In this document: in pieces, positions 25,120 to 33,795 of the stretch
Layout: every line of letters starts with the position of its first letter
Position numbering within the stretch: position 1 is the stretch's first letter
NCBI RefSeq assembly: GCF_021531815.1
Contig: NZ_JADYUM010000012.1
Span: forward strand, 18,160 to 82,159
From: Pseudoflavonifractor phocaeensis
GTDB taxonomy: Bacteria > Bacillota > Clostridia > Oscillospirales > Oscillospiraceae
Length of the DNA stretch: 64,000 nucleotides
Direction: 5' to 3'
Translations under genes and position numbers: made by a program
Notes under the pieces: generated by a model
Databases searched by the model: none
The model's input: the letters and a program-made list of their open reading frames with translations, nothing else
Told to the model about the DNA's origin: nothing

Positions 25120-25308
25120 ATGGAGCAGTTTTACCGTCACCCCAGGGAGGTGGTGGGCAGCGACCCGGAGCTGCTGGCGTACTGGAACCAGATCCCGCCC
25201 AAGGCCCGGCTGCGGCTGCTGGACAGCACCATCACGGTGTCCACCTTGGGAGAACTGAAAAAACTGGCGGAGGAGCTGGGGACCGACACCACGGTCCCGC
25301 CCGGCTGA
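25120..25308 (+). CDS. Small hypothetical protein (62 aa)
   Basis: A short acidic protein with the pattern RHPREVVGSDPELLAYWNQIPPKARLRLLDS and a C-terminal helix (LGELKKLAEELG). The ATG at 25120 follows AAAAGGGGGGAG; an in-frame upstream ATG at 25072 has no comparable site. A possible promoter is TTGCAT at 25068-25073 with GATACT at 25092-25097 (18-base spacer). No family recognised. Good start signals support that it is real. Confidence 0.7.
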   Translation: MEQFYRHPREVVGSDPELLAYWNQIPPKARLRLLDSTITVSTLGELKKLAEELGTDTTVPPG

Positions 25309-25422
25309 AATCCGGAGACGGCGGGTTGCGGGACCGGCAAAAACATGGTATAGTCATGCTGGAATTGGAACGGATCATTTCTGAGCGAGATGACCGCAAT
25401 CTCAAAAAGGGAGCGTGACACC

Positions 25423-25770
25423 ATGCTGTTTGTAGAGTACCCCAAATGCAGCACCTGCCAGCGGGCCAAAAAATTCCTGGACGCCCACGGCGCCGCCTAT
25501 ACTGACCGCCACATCAAGGAGGACCGGCCCTCGGCGGAGGAACTGCGTATCTGGCAGCAGGCCAGCGGCCTGCCCCTCAAGAAATTTTTCAACACCTCCG
25601 GACTGCTGTACAAATCCATGGGCCTGAAGGACAGGCTGCCCGGTATGAGTGAGGAGGAACAGCTGGAGCTGCTGGCCTCTGACGGGATGCTGGTGAAGCG
25701 CCCCATTCTGGTGGGGGACGGTTTTGTGCTGGTGGGCTTCCGGGAAGGGGAATGGGAAGCCAGACTCTGA
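25423..25770 (+). CDS. Spx/ArsC-family thioredoxin-fold protein
   Basis: A 115-residue protein of the Spx/YffB/ArsC family. It begins with a beta strand and the CSTC redox motif (residues 8-11), followed by helix QRAKKFLDAHG. Later comes GLPLKKFFNTSG and the conserved RPILVGDGFVLVGF near the C terminus. Family members are either RNA-polymerase-binding stress regulators (Spx) or glutathione/thioredoxin-linked arsenate reductase-like enzymes; the RxxxR features of true ArsC are not clear, so function is undecided. AAAGGGAG lies before the ATG at 25423. Confidence 0.85.
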   Translation: MLFVEYPKCSTCQRAKKFLDAHGAAYTDRHIKEDRPSAEELRIWQQASGLPLKKFFNTSGLLYKSMGLKDRLPGMSEEEQLELLASDGMLVKRPILVGDGFVLVGFREGEWEARL

Positions 25771-25931
25771 GAATTCAGAAAACGATTTGGAAATATATCC
25801 CGCCCATGGGGCGGGACAGGCAGGGAAAAGAAGGTATCCCCCGAATCACGGCCCCGGGCACTCGCAGGGCTGGAAAGTCTGGAAGGGCTCTCCACGGTTG
25901 AGGAGGTCCAGGGACGGCCATAATGAAGAAG
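25771..25931. other. Gene-free structured stretch between the Spx/ArsC gene and a terminator
   Basis: This 161-base stretch has no credible open frame. It contains a hairpin CCCGCCC/GGGCGGG near 25800-25816 and other self-complementary GC blocks, and is directly followed by a strong terminator. It may be a 3' untranslated region or a small RNA. SRP RNA, 6S RNA and known riboswitch cores were looked for and not recognised. Confidence 0.35.
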
Positions 25932-25958
25932 CGGGCGGCGATCGTGCCGCCCGTTTTT
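25932..25958 (+). terminator. Terminator upstream of spoIVB
   Basis: CGGGCGGC (25932-25939) pairs with 25946-25953 and is followed by T5. Its presence excludes the ATG at 25923 as the spoIVB start. Confidence 0.8.
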
Positions 25959-25988
25959 CATGATGATGGTGATGAAGGGGGTGGAACA

Positions 25989-27098
25989 GTGGAACAAGAG
26001 CCAAGACAAAAAAGCGGTCCCGGCTTCGTCCTGCTGGCGGCGGCAGTGTGTCTGGTACTGGGCGCCTGCCTGTTCAGGGGCTGGGTCCATCCTGCGGCAG
26101 TGCCGGCCTCCGGAGTGCTGGAACTGCCCGGGACCGCCCGGACGGCCGCAAAGGCGTCTTCGGTAGGGCGGACGGTGATCCCGGTGGGAAAAGCGGTGGG
26201 TATCAAGCTCTTTTCCGACGGGGTACTGGTGGTGGGCCTGTCCCCGGTGGAGACGGAGGAGGGAGCCCGCTATCCGGGGCGGGACTGCGGACTGAAGGCC
26301 GGTGATGTGATCACCCACATCGACGGAGACGAAGTGGATACCATTGAGGAGATCCAGAGCTTGGTGGCCAGCCGGGAGGGGCAGCCGCTGACCATCCAGG
26401 CCATGCGGGGACAGAAACAGGTCCAGCTGACGGCTGCGGCGGTGGAGAACAGCCAGGGGATCTATCAGCTGGGGATCTGGCTCCGGGACTCCATGGCGGG
26501 GATCGGCACTGTGACCTTCTATGACCCGGCCAGCGGCGTGTTTGCCGCCCTGGGCCACGGGATCAACGATGTGGATACCGCCATGCTCATGCCGCTGGAA
26601 TCCGGCAGCATCATGGCGGCCACCGTATCCGACGTGAAAAAGGGGCAGAGCGGCCAGCCGGGGGAACTGCACGGCCAGTTTGACCTGACCCGGGACCTGG
26701 GGACCCTGTACGCCAACACCGGACTGGGGATCTTCGGGCGGATGACGGAGGACGCAGTGGAAACGGAGCGCGATCCCATGCCGGTGGCCAGCCGGGACCA
26801 GGTGAAGACGGGGGGGGCCACGATCCTGTCCAACATTCGGGGGGACCGGGTGGAAGAATTTTCCGTCCGGATCACCCATGTGTCGCCCAATGAGGCGGGG
26901 AACCGGAACCTGATGATTCAGGTCACCGACCCCAGGCTGCTGGAGCAGACCGGCGGGATCGTCCAGGGTATGTCTGGCAGCCCCATCCTGCAAAATGGCC
27001 GAATCGTGGGAGCGGTGACCCATGTTCTGGTCAATGATCCCAGCCGTGGATACGGTATCCTGATCGAAAACATGCTGGAGGCCGCGGTAGGCGGCTGA
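25989..27098 (+). CDS. spoIVB: SpoIVB serine peptidase
   Basis: A 369-residue S55-family signalling protease made in the forespore that triggers pro-sigma-K processing. It has an N-terminal signal anchor (FVLLAAAVCLVLGACLF), a PDZ domain (about 75-150, with GLKAGDVITHIDG) and a peptidase domain with His190 (ALGHGI) and Ser329 (GMSGSPIL). The GTG at 25989 follows AAGGGGG by 8 bases; the longer frame from 25923 runs through a terminator hairpin. It lies directly before spo0A, the order seen in Bacillus and Clostridia. Confidence 0.93.
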   Translation: MEQEPRQKSGPGFVLLAAAVCLVLGACLFRGWVHPAAVPASGVLELPGTARTAAKASSVGRTVIPVGKAVGIKLFSDGVLVVGLSPVETEEGARYPGRDCGLKAGDVITHIDGDEVDTIEEIQSLVASREGQPLTIQAMRGQKQVQLTAAAVENSQGIYQLGIWLRDSMAGIGTVTFYDPASGVFAALGHGINDVDTAMLMPLESGSIMAATVSDVKKGQSGQPGELHGQFDLTRDLGTLYANTGLGIFGRMTEDAVETERDPMPVASRDQVKTGGATILSNIRGDRVEEFSVRITHVSPNEAGNRNLMIQVTDPRLLEQTGGIVQGMSGSPILQNGRIVGAVTHVLVNDPSRGYGILIENMLEAAVGG

Positions 27099-27108
27099 CA
27101 GGGCGGGA

Positions 27109-27139
27109 GGCCTCCTTTGACCGTGAGTCAAAGGAGGCC
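27109..27139. other. 13-bp perfect hairpin after spoIVB
   Basis: GGCCTCCTTTGAC (27109-27121) pairs exactly with 27127-27139 around 5 bases. There is no T run on the plus strand; it may be a processing or weak termination signal. Confidence 0.55.
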
Positions 27140-27226
27140 GCGCCTTGCCGGGGACTGTGTCCCTTTATGGAAAAGGATGGCGAGGAAAGACGAAAACCCG
27201 AAGAAAAGGCGAAAAAATGCAAAATT

Positions 27227-27235
27227 TTCGACAAA
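27227..27235 (-). promoter_or_regulatory. 0A box upstream of spo0A
   Basis: On the minus strand the sequence is TTTGTCGAA, an exact match to the Spo0A-binding consensus TTTGTCRAA. It lies 50 bases upstream of the spo0A -35 element, consistent with autoregulation. Confidence 0.7.
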
Positions 27236-27284
27236 AATATCAAAAAATCTGGCCAAAAAGTTGCTAAAACGCGTCAAAAATGTC

Positions 27285-27313
27285 TTGCGTATGCTGTCTG
27301 ATTATGGTACATT
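27285..27313 (+). promoter_or_regulatory. Promoter of spo0A
   Basis: TTGCGT (27285-27290), 17 bases, TACATT (27308-27313). The 5' leader is about 65 bases. Confidence 0.65.
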
Positions 27314-27384
27314 ATAGGCAGCTAGTTGAAACGCGCGGGCCCAGTGCGAAGCGAGATGTTCAGTATGTTTCAGGAGGAATCATT

Positions 27385-28146
27385 ATGGAGATTGTAAAGC
27401 GTGTTTTGCTTGCGGATACCGGAGAGGATTTCCGAAGAAATCTTGCTGCGGGTTTTGCCAAAGAACCGGATATGCAGGTGATCGGTCAGACGGGCGACGG
27501 AGCCGAGCTGCTCCGCATGGCCCGGGAACTGGAGCCGGATGCTGTGGTCATGGAGCTGGTGCTTACCGGCATGGACGGTATGGAAGTGCTGGAGGGGCTG
27601 GCCAAGCTGGACCGCAGGCCCAAGATCATTATTCTGTCCAGCTATGTCCGGGGAAATGTGGCGGACATGGCGGCGGCCCGAGGGGCGGACTACTACCTGA
27701 CCAAACCCTGTAATGCGGAGATGGTGTTGGAGCGGGTCCGTCAGCTTACATCGGCAAACGGCCTGGACCCTGAGGAAGAGAAAAGAGTAAATCTGGAGAC
27801 CCAGGTGACCGCCATCATTCACGAGGTGGGGGTCCCCGCCCATATCAAGGGGTACCAGTACCTGCGGGAGGCCATTCTCATCGCGGTGCAGGACATGGAC
27901 GTCATCAATGCCGTGACCAAAGTGCTCTATCCCGAGGTGGCCAAGCGGTTTGGAACCACCGCCAGCCGGGTGGAGCGGGCGATCCGCCACGCCATCGAGG
28001 TGGCCTGGGACCGGGGCGATCTGGAAACTCTGCAGAAGTACTTCGGGTACACGGTGTCCAATACCAAAGGCAAGCCCACCAACAGCGAGTTCATTGCCAT
28101 GATCGCCGACCGGCTCCAACTCCAGCGGAAAAAGGTCGGTCTGTGA
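27385..28146 (+). CDS. spo0A: Sporulation master regulator Spo0A with a degenerate receiver
   Basis: A 253-residue Spo0A. The C-terminal effector domain (about 145-253) is fully typical: [31 protein letters not shown] (in parts), then FGYTVS and [13 protein letters not shown]. The receiver (1-125) is degenerate. The acidic pair that is Asp-Asp in other Spo0A proteins is Asp11-Thr12 (LLADTGED), and the phospho-acceptor position is Glu57 ([12 protein letters not shown]). The switch residue is Ser (ILSSY) and the conserved Lys is Lys107. Phosphorylation at the normal site should not be possible; Glu may mimic the phosphorylated form. AGGAGG precedes the ATG. An inverted repeat at 28146-28203 follows the gene. 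Confidence 0.95.
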   Translation: MEIVKRVLLADTGEDFRRNLAAGFAKEPDMQVIGQTGDGAELLRMARELEPDAVVMELVLTGMDGMEVLEGLAKLDRRPKIIILSSYVRGNVADMAAARGADYYLTKPCNAEMVLERVRQLTSANGLDPEEEKRVNLETQVTAIIHEVGVPAHIKGYQYLREAILIAVQDMDVINAVTKVLYPEVAKRFGTTASRVERAIRHAIEVAWDRGDLETLQKYFGYTVSNTKGKPTNSEFIAMIADRLQLQRKKVGL

Positions 28147-28218
28147 GGCCCATCCCGGCGGCGCGGGCTGGAACAAGGCGGCGGAAAGCGCCGGCATGGG
28201 CCTGTTCCGGGGAAGTGC

Positions 28219-28247
28219 TTGAGTTTTCCCGCGATCCGTGCTAGAAT
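28219..28247 (+). promoter_or_regulatory. Promoter of the TSCPD gene
   Basis: TTGAGT (28219-28224), 17 bases, TAGAAT (28242-28247), 22 bases before the start codon. Confidence 0.7.
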
Positions 28248-28269
28248 GCCGGAGAAAGGTGGGAGATCC

Positions 28270-28512
28270 ATGACAATTCAGTATACACCCAGAGGAGTCT
28301 GCTCCAGACGGTTCACCATTGACGTGGAGGACGGAGTGATCCGGAAAATCGAAGTGGTGGGCGGATGCAGCGGCAACCTGCAGGGCATTTCCTCCCTGCT
28401 GAAAGGGATGAAGGTGGAGGAGGCGATCAGCCGCATGGAAGGGATCCGCTGCGGAATGAAGCCGACCTCCTGCCCAGACCAGATTGCCCAGGCGCTGAAG
28501 GCCTGCCTGTGA
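28270..28512 (+). CDS. TSCPD-domain small protein
   Basis: An 80-residue protein of the TSCPD family (TIGR03905 type), named after the motif TSCPDQIAQAL at its C terminus. Four cysteines (VCSR, GGCSGN, IRCGM, TSCPD) suggest metal or cofactor binding; the same domain is found at the end of some B12-dependent ribonucleotide reductases. The biochemical role of the stand-alone form is not known to me. The ATG at 28270 follows AAAGGTGGGAG. Confidence 0.85.
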   Translation: MTIQYTPRGVCSRRFTIDVEDGVIRKIEVVGGCSGNLQGISSLLKGMKVEEAISRMEGIRCGMKPTSCPDQIAQALKACL

Positions 28513-28535
28513 AGGTAGAAATGGGAATAACAGGA

Positions 28536-28580
28536 AAAGCGGACGGAATAGGCCACTGAGTCTGCTCCGTCTGCTTTTTT
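28536..28580 (+). terminator. Terminator of the TSCPD gene
   Basis: AGCGGACGGA (28538-28547) pairs with TCCGTCTGCT (28566-28575) across an 18-base loop, followed by a T run. Confidence 0.7.
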
Positions 28581-28815
28581 TGCCTGAGGAAAGAGCAGGC
28601 GGAGAACCGTTCCATTTCAGACATGGAAGGCAGAAAAAGGAGGGTGGTCCAAAAATGGAGGATGGACAGGCAAAAATTGCAGCGGATAGGCGTGTCAAGG
28701 CAAAAAATGACGAAAATCCTGCAAAAGAGTCCGGGAAAAGTGGAGAATATATTCATATTTTTCAAAAGAGACGAAAGAAAATATGCAAAACAGGAAAGCG
28801 ACTTTGAAAAATATA

Positions 28816-28844
28816 TTGCTTTTTTATCCCAGGTACAGTATAAT
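28816..28844 (+). promoter_or_regulatory. Promoter of the TAXI-TRAP operon
   Basis: TTGCTT (28816-28821), 17 bases, TATAAT (28839-28844). The 235 bases upstream (28581-28815) are unusually A-rich for this genome and hold only short open frames with no ribosome-binding support; nothing else is recognised there. Confidence 0.8.
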
Positions 28845-28912
28845 AACTGTGGTTCCGCAAGAGAAATCATTGTGACGAAGCAAATCGAATCATGAATTGG
28901 AGGAATTGAAAC

Positions 28913-29968
28913 ATGAAGAAGAAACTTGCTCTCGCCCTGGCTGCCGCTATGATGCTGAGCCTGGCTCTGACCGGCTGCGGCGGCAACGACAAGCCCGCCA
29001 GCACTGGCTCCGCCGACAAGCCCGCCGTCAGCGCTTCTGCCAGCGCTGCCACCAGCGAGCCCGCCGGCCTTGGCCCCAAGGATGGCGGCAGCAACCTGAC
29101 CTTCACCACCGGCGGTGAGACCGGTACTTACTACGGCTTCGGCAACGTCATCGCCAACAAGGTGGGCGACCTGACCAGCACCTCTGTCAAGGCTATCACC
29201 TCCGGCGGCTCCGCTGCCAACATCCAGGCCCTGGAGGACGGCGACGCCCAGCTGGGCTTCGTGCAGTCCGACGTTATGGTCTACGCCTACAACGGCGAGC
29301 GCACCTTTGCTGAGACCGGCGCTTCCACCGGCTTCTCCACTGTGGCCAACCTGTACATGGAGCAGGTCCAGATCGTGACCGTCGACCCCAGCATCAAGAC
29401 CGTTGCTGACCTGGCCGGCAAGAAGGTCTCCGTCGGCGCCGCCGGCTCCGGCGTGTACTTCAACGCCGTTGACGTTCTGGGCATCTATGGCCTGGACATC
29501 GAGAAGGACATCGTCCCCACCTACCAGTCCTTCGGCGATTCCGCCGAGGCTCTGAAGGACGGCCAGATCGACGCCGCCTTCATCGTGGCCGGCGCTCCCA
29601 CCACCGCTGTCACCGACCTGGCCTCTGGCCGTGAGATCTCTCTGGTCAGCCTGGACGAGGAGCACATCGCCAAGCTGATCGAGGCCTCCCCCTACTACAG
29701 CAAGGCCACCATCGCCAAGGACACCTATGGCACCGCTGAGGATGCCACCACCGTGGCCGTGGGCGCTGTTGTCATCGCCCGCGACGACGTGTCCGACGTG
29801 GACGTGTACAACTTCCTGTACGGCGTGTTCGAGGACATCCCCAACCTGTCTCACGGCAAGGCCGCTGAGCTGGACCTGGACTTCGCCGCTTCTGTCACCT
29901 CCATCGGCTATCACCCCGGCGCTGTCGCCTACTTCGCTGACAAGGGCATCGAGGTCCCCGCGAAGTAA
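28913..29968 (+). CDS. TAXI-family TRAP transporter substrate-binding lipoprotein
   Basis: A 351-residue extracytoplasmic binding protein. A lipoprotein signal ends LALTGC (Cys22), followed by a Ser/Ala-rich linker to about residue 58. The mature domain starts LTFTTGGETGTYYGFGNVIANKV, the hallmark of TAXI proteins, with VGAAGSGVYFNAVDVL and DAAFIVAGAPTTAV later. It captures a solute (glutamate-like or other carboxylates in studied cases) and hands it to the downstream permease. Codon use is highly biased to GCC/CTG, suggesting strong expression. Confidence 0.93.
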   Translation: MKKKLALALAAAMMLSLALTGCGGNDKPASTGSADKPAVSASASAATSEPAGLGPKDGGSNLTFTTGGETGTYYGFGNVIANKVGDLTSTSVKAITSGGSAANIQALEDGDAQLGFVQSDVMVYAYNGERTFAETGASTGFSTVANLYMEQVQIVTVDPSIKTVADLAGKKVSVGAAGSGVYFNAVDVLGIYGLDIEKDIVPTYQSFGDSAEALKDGQIDAAFIVAGAPTTAVTDLASGREISLVSLDEEHIAKLIEASPYYSKATIAKDTYGTAEDATTVAVGAVVIARDDVSDVDVYNFLYGVFEDIPNLSHGKAAELDLDFAASVTSIGYHPGAVAYFADKGIEVPAK

Positions 29969-30141
29969 TTTGACACTGGCTTAAATACGGACCAATCATG
30001 GAACGGCTGCGGCGGGCCCAGCCCGCCGCAGCCGCCCTGTTACCGTCCAAATCACAGAACAGATGCGTCCGCGCCGGGCGGGACGCGGAGGCATGTGTCC
30101 TGTGGTAATAAGTGCCAACGCTAGGAGAAAGGAGACAATTT

Positions 30142-32154
30142 ATGGAATCAAAAGACAATGAAAAGCTGTTAGAGCCTCAGGTGGAAGATTCCTCTGTGGG
30201 TACTGCGGCTGATGTGGACGAGGTCATGAAAAAATATGACCGTGAGTCCAACACACGCATCTGGGAGGGTACGCCCAAACTGATCGTGCGCGCCATGGGT
30301 ATTGCGTTCTCCTGTTACTGTATCTTCTCCACCCTGAAAGGCTGGCCCACCCTTCCGGAGCAGAAGCTAAATATTTTCCTGGGCCTGATCCTGATCATGG
30401 GCTACCTGCATTACCCCATCAAAAAAGGTTCTAGCCGGGTCAATTACCTGCCCTGGTATGACCTGATCATCATGATCGCCGGAGCCTTCCCCTTCTTCTA
30501 CTTCGCGTGGAACGCCAATACGGTCATTCAGTTGGCCACCCGTGTGACCCGCGACCCCAAGATGGTGGTCTTTGCCATCGTCGGCGTGCTGGCCCTGATG
30601 GAGCTGTGCCGCCGCTGCGTGGGCATCCCCATCCTGTGCGTGCTGGGCGCCCTGCTCGTCTATACCTTCGCCAACGTCCGGTTCGGCAAGGTGATCTATG
30701 ACCTGTTCTACACCACCAGCGGCGTGATGGGCACCCCCATCAACGTCTGCCAGAAGTACATCGTCGTCTTCATTATCTTCGGCGCGTTCCTGGAGCGCAC
30801 CGGCATCTCCAACTTCTTCATCAACCTGGCGAACTGCGTGGCCGGCTCCTCCGCCGGCGGTCCCGCCAAGGTGGCCGTCATCTCCTCCGCCCTGTGCGGC
30901 ATGGTGTCCGGCTCCTCCGTGGGCAACACCGTGACCACCGGCTCCGTCACCATCCCCATGATGAAGAAGACCGGCTACAAGGGCGAGTTTGCCGGCGCCG
31001 TGGAGGCCGCGGCTTCCACCGGCGGCCAGATCATGCCCCCCATCATGGGCGCCGCCGCCTTCCTGATGGCCGAGTACATGGGCATCCCCTACGCCCAGGT
31101 GGCCCTGAAGGCCATCCTGCCCGCCGTGCTGTACTTCACCGGCATTTACATCGCCGTCCATCTGGAGGCCAAGAAGCTGGGCCTGAAGGGCATCCCCAGG
31201 GAGGAGCTGCCCAAGTTCAGCAAGCTGCTGCCCAAGATCTACCTGCTGCTGCCCCTGGTGGTCCTGGTGGTCCTGGTTTCCACCCAGGCCCGCACCATGC
31301 AGATGTCCGCCGCCATCGCCATCGTAGTCACCGTGATCGTGGGCGTGATCAACAATTTTGTCAATAAGGCGGCCGGGATCGATGAGCCCACCGAGCAGTT
31401 CACCGTGACCAAGTTCTTTGACGCTCTGGAAGCGGGCGGCAAGAGCGCCGTCACTGTGGCCGTGGCCTGCGCCATGGCCGGTCTGGTCGCCGGCTGTATC
31501 ACCACCACCGGCCTGGCCTCCACCCTGATCACCACCATCGTCAAGGTCTCCGGCGGCAAGGCCATCATCGCCCTGTTCCTGACCATGGTCTGCTGCATCA
31601 TCCTGGGCATGGGCGTGCCCACCACCGCCAACTTCTGTATCATGGCTTCCACCTGCGCCCCCATCCTGATGGATGCCCGCATCGGTATCGTGCCTGTGGC
31701 CGCCTACTTCTTCGTCTTCTACTTCGGCATCGTGGCCGACATTACCCCGCCCGTGGCCTTGGCCGCCTATGCCGGCTCCGCCATCGCAAAGGCGCCTCCC
31801 ATGAAGACCGCCCTCAACGCCACCCGGCTGGCCATCGCCGCCTTCGTGGTGCCCTATATCTTCGCCTTCAGTCCCGTCATGCTCTTTGAGTTTGCCGAGG
31901 GTACCTCCACTGTGTTCATGGTGGTCCAGGTCATCCAGATCTGCATCACTTCCCTGTTGGGCCTGTTCGGCATTGCCGCCGCTCTGAACGGCTTCCTGTT
32001 CCGGCCCATCAATCCCCTGTTCCGCATCGTGATGATCGCGGGCGGCCTGTGCATGATGATCCCCGGCACCCTGACCGATGTGATCGGCCTGGTGGTCGTG
32101 GGCGGCGTGTACTTCCTGCAGCGCGCGGGGGCCAAGAAGGCCGCCAACGCCTGA
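30142..32154 (+). CDS. TRAP transporter fused permease (DctQM-type)
   Basis: A 670-residue membrane protein joining the small 4-helix (DctQ-like) and large 12-helix (DctM-like) TRAP subunits. Motifs include SSAGGPAKVAVISSALCG, GGQIMPPIMGAAAFL and GMGVPTTANFCIMAS, typical of fused permeases that partner TAXI proteins. It uses the sodium or proton gradient to import the solute bound by the upstream lipoprotein. The ATG at 30142 follows AAAGGAG. A terminator follows at 32200-32235. Confidence 0.94.
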   Translation: MESKDNEKLLEPQVEDSSVGTAADVDEVMKKYDRESNTRIWEGTPKLIVRAMGIAFSCYCIFSTLKGWPTLPEQKLNIFLGLILIMGYLHYPIKKGSSRVNYLPWYDLIIMIAGAFPFFYFAWNANTVIQLATRVTRDPKMVVFAIVGVLALMELCRRCVGIPILCVLGALLVYTFANVRFGKVIYDLFYTTSGVMGTPINVCQKYIVVFIIFGAFLERTGISNFFINLANCVAGSSAGGPAKVAVISSALCGMVSGSSVGNTVTTGSVTIPMMKKTGYKGEFAGAVEAAASTGGQIMPPIMGAAAFLMAEYMGIPYAQVALKAILPAVLYFTGIYIAVHLEAKKLGLKGIPREELPKFSKLLPKIYLLLPLVVLVVLVSTQARTMQMSAAIAIVVTVIVGVINNFVNKAAGIDEPTEQFTVTKFFDALEAGGKSAVTVAVACAMAGLVAGCITTTGLASTLITTIVKVSGGKAIIALFLTMVCCIILGMGVPTTANFCIMASTCAPILMDARIGIVPVAAYFFVFYFGIVADITPPVALAAYAGSAIAKAPPMKTALNATRLAIAAFVVPYIFAFSPVMLFEFAEGTSTVFMVVQVIQICITSLLGLFGIAAALNGFLFRPINPLFRIVMIAGGLCMMIPGTLTDVIGLVVVGGVYFLQRAGAKKAANA

Positions 32155-32199
32155 CCCCGTTAGAGAGCGAAATGTACCAAAGCGATCCAGAAATAGCGT

Positions 32200-32235
32200 A
32201 AGGAGGCGTCCGGCCAGGCCGGACGCCTCCTTTTT
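32200..32235 (+). terminator. Terminator of the TRAP operon
   Basis: A 14-bp perfect stem (32200-32213 with 32219-32232) running into T5. Confidence 0.9.
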
Positions 32236-32358
32236 GATGGGACGATGGGGAAGGGAAACAAAACATTGCGCGCCCTTCCGGGCACAGCGGGAGGACGGGA
32301 CAAACAAAAGCTCTGGCTTGCGGCGGCAAGCCAGAGCTTTTATGACCGGATGCGTGAT

Positions 32359-33723
32359 TCATCTCCTGCGGGTGCCCCGGTAATTACCCCGGGTCCGGGA
32401 ACCCACGCCGGAATGGTAACGCCGGCGCTTGCGAAATACGGTCAGCCGCAGCGTGATCAAAACAATGACGGCAAGCACCAGGATCAGCGCCAGCTTAACC
32501 CAGGACTGTTGGAAAAAGGCGATAAACTGGGCCTTTTTGTACAGCAGATCGGAGCGCTCCACCGAGGTGACCGCCACCAGATCCAGGGTGCCGTAGACCT
32601 CGTCCTCGTAGGACAGCTTCATGGTGCCCAGTACCTGTCCCTCCTGGACAGGGGCCTCTACTTCATGGGAAAACAGTGTGATTTCAGTCTGGATCTGCTC
32701 CAAATCCAGGTCCTTGGGGAGCGTCCGGGTGATGGAGCCCTGGGGCTTTACCATCACCTCGTCTGCCTGCCGGGAGAGGGTGACGGCCACTTTGGCCACC
32801 GGCTCGCTGCCCTTGGTGATGGTCACCCGCTCGAAATTGGCGAAGCCCCATTTCAGCAGCTTGGTGCTCTCGGTGAACTGGCCCTGACGGAGCTTTTCAT
32901 AGCCGGGATCTTCAATGGGTCCGGAGCCCAGCACCACGGAGACCAGCAGGGTGTCGCCGTCCTCCGCCGCCGCCACCAGACAGCGGCCCGCCTCGTCGGT
33001 GGTACCCGTTTTGCCGCCGATGCACTTGTCGTAGACATATCCGGCGTAGTGCAGGTTGGAGATCAGGCCGTTGGTGTTGTAGTAGAGGCGCTCGCCGGAG
33101 AGGTTGGTGGCGGGGACAGTGTGGCTGGCGGTCCCAATAATGGTGCGGAACAGGTCGTATTCCAGCGCCGCGGTCATAAACAGGGAGATGTCGTAGGCGG
33201 TGGTATAGTGGTCGTCGTTGTGGAGGCCGTGGGGATTGGCGAAATGGGTGCCCTGACAGCCCAGCTCCCCGGCCTTCCGGTTCATGTGGGCCACGAATTC
33301 CTCAATGCTGCCGTCCACCGCTTCGGCCAGCGTCTTGGCCGCGTCGTTGGCGGAGGGGAGGAGAAGGCAGTAGAGCAGTTCCAGAACCGTCAATTGTTCC
33401 CCTGTCTTCAGGTTGGCGGTGGACTCGTCGGCGAAGGACTTCCGGGCGGCCAGCTCGCTGACGGTGACCACGGTGTCCTCCGTCAGCTGTCCCGACTCCA
33501 GGGCTTCCATGACCAAAAGCGCGGTCATCACCTTGGTGATGCTGGCGGGATAGGCCTTGTCGTAGGCGTTCATGTCGTAGAGGACCTCGCCGTAGTTGGC
33601 GTCCACCAGCACCGCGTTGCGGCACTGGAGCGTTGGCTCCTCCAGGGCGAAGGCGGAGGGGGACAGCAGGGAAAGGACCAGGGGAACGAGCAGCAGAAAG
33701 GAGAGAACACGATATTTTTTCAT
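32359..33723 (-). CDS. D-alanyl-D-alanine carboxypeptidase (DacA/DacF type)
   Basis: A 454-residue low-molecular-mass PBP that trims the terminal D-Ala of peptidoglycan stem peptides. Signal peptide 1-26, catalytic S61-I-T-K64, S124-A-N126 and K238-T-G. The PBP5 C-terminal beta domain (about 290-395) is followed by a membrane helix (LALILVLAVIVLITLRL) and an Arg-rich tail. A terminal transmembrane helix instead of the usual amphipathic anchor is notable. The ATG at 33723 follows GGAG; upstream starts are unsupported. A minus-strand promoter lies at 33796-33824. Confidence 0.93.
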   Translation of the reverse strand: MKKYRVLSFLLLVPLVLSLLSPSAFALEEPTLQCRNAVLVDANYGEVLYDMNAYDKAYPASITKVMTALLVMEALESGQLTEDTVVTVSELAARKSFADESTANLKTGEQLTVLELLYCLLLPSANDAAKTLAEAVDGSIEEFVAHMNRKAGELGCQGTHFANPHGLHNDDHYTTAYDISLFMTAALEYDLFRTIIGTASHTVPATNLSGERLYYNTNGLISNLHYAGYVYDKCIGGKTGTTDEAGRCLVAAAEDGDTLLVSVVLGSGPIEDPGYEKLRQGQFTESTKLLKWGFANFERVTITKGSEPVAKVAVTLSRQADEVMVKPQGSITRTLPKDLDLEQIQTEITLFSHEVEAPVQEGQVLGTMKLSYEDEVYGTLDLVAVTSVERSDLLYKKAQFIAFFQQSWVKLALILVLAVIVLITLRLTVFRKRRRYHSGVGSRTRGNYRGTRRR

Positions 33724-33795
33724 AGGAAAATCTCCGTATGTATGGTATACTGTTACTATACGCGGCACAGCGCCGCGGAAAGGTGTGTAAGACAC

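Noticed and set aside
25771..25958. SRP RNA, 6S RNA or a known riboswitch
   Set aside because: The GGAAGCAG-type SRP tetraloop region and riboswitch cores that I know are absent.
28623..28895. 90-codon frame upstream of the TAXI protein gene
   Set aside because: It runs through the promoter at 28816-28844, has no clear family and a basic low-complexity content typical of A-rich leader DNA.
30367..32307. 646-codon minus-strand open frame opposite the TRAP permease
   Set aside because: Gly/His/Asp-rich translation of the reverse strand of a membrane protein gene; no ribosome-binding site.
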